Origin: an uncultured Oscillospiraceae bacterium
GTDB taxonomy: Bacteria; Bacillota; Clostridia; Oscillospirales; Acutalibacteraceae
Reading direction: 5' to 3'
Assembly: GCA_910587835.1 (NCBI GenBank)
Contig: CAJUNQ010000041.1
Coordinates: 1-8,559 of the forward strand
DNA length: 8,559 nt
How positions within the stretch are numbered: position 1 is the stretch's first letter; the number at the start of each line of letters is the position of its first letter. Of the stretch, positions 1-5,160 are shown piece by piece. The notes under the pieces were generated by a model. The model did not search any database. It was given only the letters and a program-made list of their open reading frames with translations, and was not told where the DNA came from. The position numbers were made by a program, and so were the translations under genes.

Positions 1-278
1 AAAAAAGGACGGGCATCCCGGCGGGCGTTGCCGGGAGAGGACTGTCTGGGGGAGCTCAGGACGCCCCTGCTTTGGAGGACGGAGAGGCCGGCGGGCCGGA
101 GCTGTAAGGCGGCTGGCCGGAGCAAAAAAGGGACGGGCATCCCGGCAGGTGCTGCCGGGGAAGGCCTGTCTGGGGGAGCTCAGGACGCCCCTGCTTTGGA
201 GGACGGAGAGGGCGGGGGGCCGGAGCAAAAAAGGGACGGGCATCCCGGCAGGTGCTGCCGGGGGAGGCCTGTCTGGGG
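1..278. repeat. G-rich ~103-bp tandem repeat, two long copies and one partial, each with a hairpin
   Basis: Three units begin with a run of six A's followed by GG(G)ACGGGCATCCCGGC: 1-123, 124-226 and 227-278. Unit 2 is 103 bp. Unit 1 is 123 bp because its end carries about 20 extra bases that duplicate GGCCGGAGC. Unit 3 stops matching after about 278. The middle of units 1 and 2, from CTGTCTGG to GACGGAGAGG, looks identical, so the duplication is recent or kept homogeneous. Each unit has an 8-bp hairpin with a 3-base loop, at 17-35, 141-159 and 244-262. On the minus strand a run of six T's lies about 11 bases beyond each hairpin, so a terminator role is possible. A 103-base period is not a multiple of three, and the same peptide appears in different frames, which argues against coding. 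The array may continue to the left of the window. Bases 279-436 hold nothing I recognise. Confidence 0.85.
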
Positions 279-436
279 CGAAATGTGGTGGGGCTGGCCT
301 GGAAACAGGGGAGCGGAGATTTTCTGTTCTCTTGCGGGGACAGCTTTGTCTGCCGGCGGTTCCGTTGAGGGCTTCTTGGATGAACCGTCTCTGTGATAGT
401 GCCGGTTGAGAAAATTGGGAGATCTGGGGGGCTGAT

Positions 437-883
437 ATGGAAGCGGTGTTTGGGGGACCAACGGATTTGGATGCCTGGATGGAATTGGTAAACCGGGTCA
501 GCTGGAATTTTCCGGGATTGGAGACAGCGGAGAGCTTGGAGGAGTACAGGGAGACGGTGCTTCGGTTTATGGAGAAGGGGCAGGCGTTGTGTGTCAGGAA
601 GAAGGGGGAGATGATGGGCGTCCTCCTTTTTTCCCGAAAAAGGAACATGATTTGCTGCCTGGCTGTGGACCCCGGGTGCAGGAGGCAGGGCGTTGCTTCG
701 GCTCTTTTGGAGAAGGCCTTGTCGGAGCTGGACAGGCAGAGAGAAATTACGGTCTCTACCTTTCGGGAGGGAGACGAAAAGGGAAGGGCTCCCAGAGCGT
801 TGTATCGGAAATTTGGATTCAGGGAGGCCGGACTGACGGAGGAGTTTGGATATCCCAACCAGGTGTTTGTTCTGCGTCCATAG
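437..883 (+). CDS. GNAT-family N-acetyltransferase
   Basis: This 148-residue protein has the size and layout of a single-domain GNAT enzyme, which transfers an acetyl group from acetyl-CoA to an amine. The acetyl-CoA-binding motif A is clear: strand CCLAVDPGCR (73-82) runs into RRQGVASALL (82-91), matching the family's (R/Q)xxGx(A/G) pyrophosphate loop. ALYRKFGF (121-128) is the usual C-terminal motif B, where a tyrosine often serves as general acid. The last strand, near FGYPNQVFVL (137-146), ends the fold normally, so the gene looks intact. The ATG is preceded only by a G-run (426-431) and not by a good AGGAGG, so the start is fairly but not fully certain. The substrate cannot be inferred; small-molecule, antibiotic or protein N-terminal targets are all possible. 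It is separated from the topoisomerase gene by 192 bases with a probable terminator, so it is likely a separate unit. Confidence 0.88.
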   Translation: MEAVFGGPTDLDAWMELVNRVSWNFPGLETAESLEEYRETVLRFMEKGQALCVRKKGEMMGVLLFSRKRNMICCLAVDPGCRRQGVASALLEKALSELDRQREITVSTFREGDEKGRAPRALYRKFGFREAGLTEEFGYPNQVFVLRP

Positions 884-960
884 GCTTGGCCTGTGGGGCG
901 GGGACTGCCGCTTGATTTGGATGGGGACATTTTACCGGCGCTTCTCAGCAGGGAGGAGAA

Positions 961-986
961 AAGGGAGAGCCTGGGCTTTCTTTTTT
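961..986 (+). terminator. Probable rho-independent terminator after the GNAT gene
   Basis: GGGAGAGC and GCTTTCTT can pair around the loop CTGG, using G-U pairs, and a run of six T's follows. It lies about 80 bases after the acetyltransferase stop codon. The stem is only moderately strong. If it works, the topoisomerase cluster needs its own promoter between about 987 and 1057, and I could not identify one there. Confidence 0.5.
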
Positions 987-1022
987 GAGAGGCGCGGACT
1001 GACTGTAAGCGACCAGAAGGGA

Positions 1023-1044
1023 CCTGCCGCAGCGCTGCGGCAGG
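1023..1044. promoter_or_regulatory. 22-bp perfect palindrome (hairpin) in the leader of the ParE-like gene
   Basis: The two 11-base halves (CCTGCCGCAGC and its exact complement) can form a 9-bp GC-rich hairpin with a GCGC loop. It is followed by GCCTTTGTTGT, a weak T-rich tail, and then by AGGAGG at 1058-1063, only 13 bases after the palindrome. It could be a second, weaker terminator for the upstream gene, an attenuator or translation-control hairpin for the topoisomerase gene, or a protein-binding site. The sequence does not decide between these. Confidence 0.55.
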
Positions 1045-1075
1045 GCCTTTGTTGTGAAGGAGGAGATGTAGAATT

Positions 1076-3058
1076 ATGCCGAAAAAACCGGTTTATGACA
1101 ATGAGAGCATCCAGAGCCTGAAGGGCGCGGACCGGGTGCGGCTGCGGCCTGCGGTGATTTTTGGGTCGGACGGGATTGACGGGTGCCAGCACTCGGTGTT
1201 TGAGATTCTCTCAAACTCCATTGACGAGGCCCGGCAGGGGTATGGGGATGAGATTACCCTGACCCGGTTTTTGGACAAGTCGGTGCAGGTGGAGGACCAT
1301 GGCCGGGGCTGCCCGGTGGACTTTAACCAGAAGGAGCAGCGGTATAACTGGGAGCTGGTTTTCTGCGAGCTGTATGCGGGGGGCAAGTATAATAACGAGT
1401 CGGGGGAGAACTATGAGTATTCTCTGGGGCTCAACGGCCTGGGGCTTTGCTCTACCCAGTACGCCTCGGAGTATATGGATGTGGAGGTGCGCCGGGACGG
1501 ATACCGCTACAGTCTGCATTTTGAGCATGGGGAGAATGTGGGGGGCCTTGGGAAGGAGGCCTACCGGAAAAAGGACACGGGCTCGGTGATTCGGTGGAAG
1601 CCGGATTTGCAGGTGTTTACGGACATTGACATTCCGGCGGCGTATTATCTGGACGTGATGAAGCGGCAGGCAGTGGTAAACGCGGGAGTGACCTTTCATT
1701 TTCGGGACGAGACAGCCCCGGGGGTGTTTGAGGAGACGGACTTTTGCTATGAGAACGGGATTTTGGACCATGCCAGGGAGCTGGCGGGGGAGGATTCTTT
1801 GACCACGGTGCAGCTGTGGCAGAGCGAGAAGCGGGTGAGGGACCGGGCGGACATGCCGGAGTATAACACCAAAATCAATGTGGCGGCGGCTTTTTCCAAC
1901 CGGGTGCATGTGGCGGAGTATTACCACAATTCCAGCTGGCTGGAGCATGGAGGCGCGCCGGACAAGGCAGTGCGCAGCGCCTTTGTGAGCCAGATTGACG
2001 GGTGGCTGAAGCAGAACAGCAGGTATACCAAGGGCGAGAGCAAGATCACCTTTCAGGATGTGGAGGACTGCCTGGTGATTGTCATCTCCTCCTTTTCCAC
2101 CCAGACCTCTTATGAAAACCAGACCAAGAAGGCCATTACCAACAAGGGGATTCAGGAGGCCATGACCGAGATGCTGCGGCACAGCCTGGAGGTCTACTTT
2201 ATTGAGAACCCCATGGACGCGGAGAAGATTGCGGGGCAGGTGCTGGTGAACAAGCGCAGCCGGGAGGACGCGGAGAAGACCCGGCTGAACCTGAAGACCA
2301 AGCTCACCGGCAAGATGGACATGGCCAACCGGGTGGAGAACTTTGTGGACTGCCGCTCGCGGAACCCGGAGGAGCGGGAGCTTTATATTGTGGAGGGCAA
2401 GTCGGCCTTGGGGTCGGTAAAGCAGGCCAGGGACGGGAATTTTCAGGCCATTATGCCCATTCGGGGGAAGATTCTCAACTGCCTGAAGGTGGACTATGAC
2501 CGCATTTTCAAAAGCGAGATTATCACGGACCTGATTCGGGTGCTGGGCTGCGGGGTGCAGGTGAAGTCTAAGGCCAACAAGAACCTGGGGGTGTTTGACA
2601 TCAACAATCTGCGGTGGAGCAAGGTGATTTTTTGCACGGACGCGGATGTGGATGGGTTTCAGATTCGGGTGCTGCTGCTGACTATGGTCTACCGGCTGGC
2701 CCCGGCCTTGATTGAGGCAGGGAAGGTGTATATTGCCGAGAGCCCCTTGTATGAGATTACCAGCAAGGACGAGACCTATTTTGCTTATGACGAGCGGGAG
2801 AAGGTGGAGTTTCTCAAAAAGCTGGAGGGGAAGAAGTATACCATTCAGCGGAGCAAGGGCCTGGGCGAGAACGACGCGGACATGATGAGCCTGACCACCA
2901 TGAACCCCAAAACCCGGCGGCTGATTAAGGTCAACCCAGGGGACGGGGAGGACGCGGCCCGGATGTTTGAGATTATGCAGGGCAATGACCTGGACGGGCG
3001 CAAGGAGTATATTGCCGAGCATGGGAACGAGTATATTGAGGAGCTGGATGTGAGCTAG
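1076..3058 (+). CDS. parE: Type IIA DNA topoisomerase subunit B, ParE/GyrB-like (probably topoisomerase IV)
   Basis: This is the ATPase and TOPRIM subunit of a two-subunit type IIA topoisomerase, which passes one DNA duplex through another using ATP. The GHKL ATPase is at the N-terminus: EILSNSIDEA (43-52) supplies the catalytic Glu43 and the Mg-binding Asn47, DHGRG (74-78) the adenine-binding Asp74, and the SLGLNGLG glycine loop is at 116-123. In the transducer domain, QTK (349-351) supplies the ATP-sensing Lys351. The TOPRIM domain has Glu440 in VEGKSA and the DADVD metal cluster at 522-526, then KGLGE at 594-598. At 660 residues it has ParE/GyrB length without the long insert of E. coli GyrB. 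It is divergent: GyrB's EGDSAGG reads EGKSALG, and GGLHGVG reads LGLNGLG. AGGAGGAGAT (1058-1067) precedes the ATG. The likely partner is the ParC-like subunit encoded at 5161. A second gyrase-type enzyme is the main alternative. The gene symbol rests on family resemblance. Confidence 0.9.
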   Translation: MPKKPVYDNESIQSLKGADRVRLRPAVIFGSDGIDGCQHSVFEILSNSIDEARQGYGDEITLTRFLDKSVQVEDHGRGCPVDFNQKEQRYNWELVFCELYAGGKYNNESGENYEYSLGLNGLGLCSTQYASEYMDVEVRRDGYRYSLHFEHGENVGGLGKEAYRKKDTGSVIRWKPDLQVFTDIDIPAAYYLDVMKRQAVVNAGVTFHFRDETAPGVFEETDFCYENGILDHARELAGEDSLTTVQLWQSEKRVRDRADMPEYNTKINVAAAFSNRVHVAEYYHNSSWLEHGGAPDKAVRSAFVSQIDGWLKQNSRYTKGESKITFQDVEDCLVIVISSFSTQTSYENQTKKAITNKGIQEAMTEMLRHSLEVYFIENPMDAEKIAGQVLVNKRSREDAEKTRLNLKTKLTGKMDMANRVENFVDCRSRNPEERELYIVEGKSALGSVKQARDGNFQAIMPIRGKILNCLKVDYDRIFKSEIITDLIRVLGCGVQVKSKANKNLGVFDINNLRWSKVIFCTDADVDGFQIRVLLLTMVYRLAPALIEAGKVYIAESPLYEITSKDETYFAYDEREKVEFLKKLEGKKYTIQRSKGLGENDADMMSLTTMNPKTRRLIKVNPGDGEDAARMFEIMQGNDLDGRKEYIAEHGNEYIEELDVS

Positions 3059-3087
3059 GCGGCGTATTTGGCTGAGATGGCAGAAAG

Positions 3088-3106
3088 CCTCCGCCCTGGC
3101 GGGAGG
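3088..3106. other. Inverted repeat between the ParE-like and DUF1905 genes
   Basis: CCTCC and GGAGG flank a GC-rich centre in which CCGCC can alternatively pair with GGCGG. No T-run follows, so it is not a normal terminator. It is most likely a transcript structure in the 77-base gap, where it could affect processing or stability of the downstream message. Confidence 0.35.
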
Positions 3107-3135
3107 TGCGCACAGGTCGGAGAGAGGAGGAGCAT

Positions 3136-3420
3136 ATGGCCAGGCGGTTTGAGTATGACCAGGTGTTGCACGAGCTGCCGGAGAGGGGAGGGGCCTATGT
3201 GGTCTTCCCCTGGAATATCCGGGAGGTGTTTGGCAAGGGCCGGGTGAAGGTGCGCGCGGAGTTTGACGGGGAGCCCTATGAGGGCAGCATTGTTAACATG
3301 GGGCTGCGGGGCCCGGATGGGGAGGTTGTCTATCTCATCGGGGTGCGCAAGGACATTCGGAAAAGGATTGGCAAGAGGGACGGGGACAGGGTTCATGTGG
3401 TGATTGAGGAGCGGGACTGA
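3136..3420 (+). CDS. DUF1905 family protein, function unknown
   Basis: This 94-residue protein matches the small beta-rich DUF1905 family. Its layout is FEYDQVLHEL (5-14), the conserved VVFPWNIREVFG segment (22-33), VKVRAEFDGEPYEGSI (37-52), a glycine-rich turn, then YLIGVRKDIRKRIGK (66-80) and the closing GDRVHVVIEE (83-92). No catalytic residues are evident and the family's biochemical role is not established. DUF1905 domains also occur fused to other small domains such as YdeI-type ones, but here the domain stands alone. The ATG at 3136 is chosen over a start 30 bases upstream because AGGAGG lies at 3125-3130 just before it, and the conserved domain begins there. The DUF2200 gene starts 21 bases downstream, so the two are probably co-transcribed. 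Confidence 0.82.
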   Translation: MARRFEYDQVLHELPERGGAYVVFPWNIREVFGKGRVKVRAEFDGEPYEGSIVNMGLRGPDGEVVYLIGVRKDIRKRIGKRDGDRVHVVIEERD

Positions 3421-3441
3421 CCGCTGGAAGGAGGGGCCGGA

Positions 3442-3789
3442 GTGGAGAATCAGAAGGTGTTTGCCATGAAGCTGGGGAAGGTCTACCCCCTGCTGGTGCA
3501 GAAGGCGGAGAGAAAGGGCCGGACCAAGGCTGAGGTGGACGAGATTATTTGCTGGCTGACAGGCTATGACCAGGCGGGCATAGAGGGGAAGCTGGAAAGC
3601 GGGACGGAGTATGGGGCGTTTTTTCAGGAGGCCCCGGCCTGGAACCCTCGGGCGGAGCTGGTGACCGGGAAGGTCTGCGGGGTGCGGGTGGAGGAAGTGG
3701 AGGACCCGCTGATGCGGAGGATTCGCTGCCTGGACAAGCTGGTGGACGAGCTTAGCAAGGGCAGGCCCATGGAGAAAATAAAACGCTGA
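3442..3789 (+). CDS. DUF2200 family protein, function unknown
   Basis: This 115-residue protein resembles the highly conserved DUF2200 family along its whole length. Family hallmarks are VYPLLVQKAERKGRTK (14-29), VDEIICWLTGYDQ (32-44), FFQEAPAWNP (60-69), GKVCGVRVEEVEDPLMRRIR (76-95) and LDKLVDELSKGRPMEKI (98-114). The function is unknown. The strong conservation of Cys37, Cys79 and the charged C-terminal helix suggests a defined role, but no active site can be named. The start is GTG, with AAGGAGG at 3428-3434 seven bases upstream; the next in-frame Met, residue 8, would cut off the first strand. It is 21 bases after the DUF1905 gene and 21 bases before the phosphatase start. I know of no published link to topoisomerase function. 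Confidence 0.87.
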   Translation: MENQKVFAMKLGKVYPLLVQKAERKGRTKAEVDEIICWLTGYDQAGIEGKLESGTEYGAFFQEAPAWNPRAELVTGKVCGVRVEEVEDPLMRRIRCLDKLVDELSKGRPMEKIKR

Positions 3790-3810
3790 TTGGCGGGAAG
3801 GAGAAAGCGG

Positions 3811-4341
3811 ATGAAGCTGTATGTCACCCGCCACGGGGAGACGGTCTGGAACGTGGAGAATAAAGTCTGCGGTATCACCGATGTGGAGCTGACCGAAAAG
3901 GGCCGTGAGCAGGCCCGGGCGCTGGCGGAGCGGGTGAGCGGCTGCGGAATCAGCCGGGTGATCGCATCGCCGCTGAAACGGGCCCAGGAGACGGCCCGCA
4001 TCATCGGGTCGCGCTACGGCCTGCCTGTGGAGACAGACCTCCGGCTGACCGAGCAAAACTACGGCATCTATGAGGGCGTAAATGGGAGGGACGAAGGGTT
4101 CCTCGGCAACAAGCGCTGCTTTGCCTACCGCTACCCCGGCGGGGAGTCCATGATGGACGTGGCGCACCGGACCTATGGGCTGATTGAGGAGCTCAGGGAG
4201 AGGTATCCGGATGAGAATATTCTGCTGGTGTGCCATGGGGGCGTGTGCCGGGTGATTCGCACCTATTTCCGGGATATGTCCAATGAGGCGTTTTTTCGAT
4301 ACTCCCAGGAGAACTGCGGGGTGGAGGAGTATGAGCTGTAG
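3811..4341 (+). CDS. Histidine phosphatase (phosphoglycerate mutase-like) family protein
   Basis: This 176-residue enzyme belongs to the histidine phosphatase superfamily, whose members form a phospho-histidine intermediate and either hydrolyse or move phosphate groups. RHGE (7-10) holds the phospho-accepting His8 with Arg7. SPLKRAQETA (53-62) supplies the second phosphate-binding arginine. LTEQNYGIYEG (79-89) is the family's acidic general-acid loop, and LLVCHGGVCR (138-147) holds the second catalytic His142. The length suits a small broad-specificity phosphatase rather than glycolytic mutase, which is usually about 230-250 residues. Candidate roles such as CobC-like alpha-ribazole phosphatase cannot be separated by sequence alone. 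The ATG at 3811 is preceded by GGAAGGAGA (3796-3804); an in-frame TTG at 3790 is rejected because the domain begins right at the ATG. Isoleucine codons change from ATC to ATT within the gene (see findings). Confidence 0.88.
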   Translation: MKLYVTRHGETVWNVENKVCGITDVELTEKGREQARALAERVSGCGISRVIASPLKRAQETARIIGSRYGLPVETDLRLTEQNYGIYEGVNGRDEGFLGNKRCFAYRYPGGESMMDVAHRTYGLIEELRERYPDENILLVCHGGVCRVIRTYFRDMSNEAFFRYSQENCGVEEYEL

Positions 4342-4396
4342 CGGGGGCCGGCAGAGTAGGCCTGTATTTTTGAGGGAATTCCGCCGCTGGCGGGGG

Positions 4397-4435
4397 GTGC
4401 CTTGTCAAGACGCAAGAGCGGTGCTGTGCCTTGTC
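4397..4435. repeat. Short direct repeat of GTGCCTTGTC in the 171-base gap before the DUF1349 gene
   Basis: GTGCCTTGTC occurs at 4397-4406 and again at 4426-4435, 29 bases apart. Each copy is followed within about ten bases by GCAAGA or GGCAAGA. CTTG and CAAG can pair across 4430-4443. Just upstream, CCGCC-GCT-GGCGG (4381-4393) can form a small hairpin with no T-run. I see no convincing promoter in this gap. The DUF1349 gene may be read through from the phosphatase or may have a promoter I cannot see. Confidence 0.4.
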
Positions 4436-4512
4436 GCGGCAAGACTTTGCGGAAGGGCTCGGGCGCGGACAGAGGCGGCGGGCTTGAGAATGAGGAAGGA
4501 GCGGAGGCTGTG

Positions 4513-5139
4513 ATGAAAAAGCTGGACCTGAGGGAATTTCAGTGGACAAGGGAGCCGGCGGACTTTGTAGTGGGGGAGGACCGGGTGGAGGTGGTGACCC
4601 GGCCCCACACGGACCTGTGGCAGAGGACCTATTATCATTTTCGCAACGACAGCGCGCCGGTGTTTCAGATGGAGACAGAGGAGCGGTTTTTCAGCTTTGT
4701 GGTGAAAACGGAGTTTGCGGAGAGCTGCCGGCGGTTTGACCAGTGCGGCATTGTGATGTATCTGGACGGGGAGAACTGGCTGAAGGCCTCGGTGGAGTAT
4801 GAGGACCAGAGCTTTCAGCATTTGGGCAGCGTGGTGACCAACGGAGGCTGGTCGGACTGGGCGACCACAGCGGTGGACGCCTCTGTGAAGCATATGTGGT
4901 ACCGGCTGAGCCGCCGGGAGGATGATTACCGGGTGGAGCGCTCTTGGGACGGGGTGCGCTTTGAGCAGATGCGGGTGTGCCATATGCACAAGGGCGGGGG
5001 ACGGGTCCGGTTTGGGATTTACGCCTGCTCGCCGGAGGACTCCTCTTTTCGGGCGGTGTTTACCCACATGGAGCTGACCGAATGCCAGTGGGCGGCCCAT
5101 GACGGTCAGCCGCCGGACCAGGAGGAGACGAGAGAATGA
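4513..5139 (+). CDS. DUF1349 domain protein, concanavalin-like beta-sandwich
   Basis: This 208-residue protein matches DUF1349, a family with a concanavalin A-like jelly-roll fold that includes yeast Ree1 (regulation of enolase). Hallmarks are WTREPADFVV (11-20), TDLWQRTYYHF (33-43), FFSFVVKTEF (59-68), RFDQCGIVMYLDGENWLKAS (74-93) and SVVTNGGWSDWATT (106-119). A further strand pair, VRFGIYACSP (165-174), closes the sandwich. There is no signal peptide or membrane segment, so it is probably cytoplasmic. The fold suggests sugar or small-ligand binding, but no enzymatic residues are known for these proteins. The ATG is preceded by GGAGG (4503-4507); an adjacent in-frame GTG would add only one residue. 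A longer reading from 4402 is rejected because it would add a low-complexity basic leader outside the domain. The ParC-like gene begins 21 bases after its stop, so the two are probably co-transcribed. Confidence 0.84.
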   Translation: MKKLDLREFQWTREPADFVVGEDRVEVVTRPHTDLWQRTYYHFRNDSAPVFQMETEERFFSFVVKTEFAESCRRFDQCGIVMYLDGENWLKASVEYEDQSFQHLGSVVTNGGWSDWATTAVDASVKHMWYRLSRREDDYRVERSWDGVRFEQMRVCHMHKGGGRVRFGIYACSPEDSSFRAVFTHMELTECQWAAHDGQPPDQEETRE

Positions 5140-5160
5140 CAGGAAGGCAGTGGTGAGAAG

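Noticed and set aside
1..278. CRISPR array
   Set aside because: Units are about 103 bp and repeated over nearly their whole length, with no unique spacers and no cas genes nearby.
28..409. Overlapping + strand open frames in the repeat region, with repeated peptides
   Set aside because: The period of 103 bases is not a multiple of three, so the same peptide appears in different frames. No domain or good ribosome binding site is present.
846..1121. 91-codon + strand open frame between the GNAT and ParE-like genes
   Set aside because: It overlaps the ends of both genes, crosses a candidate terminator and a palindrome, and resembles no family.
1211..3022. 603-codon open frame on the minus strand, opposite the ParE-like gene
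   Set aside because: It mirrors the G-rich codon use of the real gene, which removes antisense stops. Its product is dominated by Leu, His, Pro, Gln and Val with no recognisable domain.
3055..4236. 393-codon open frame on the minus strand, opposite the small-gene unit
   Set aside because: It spans three convincing + strand genes with domain hallmarks and has no ribosome binding site or domain of its own.
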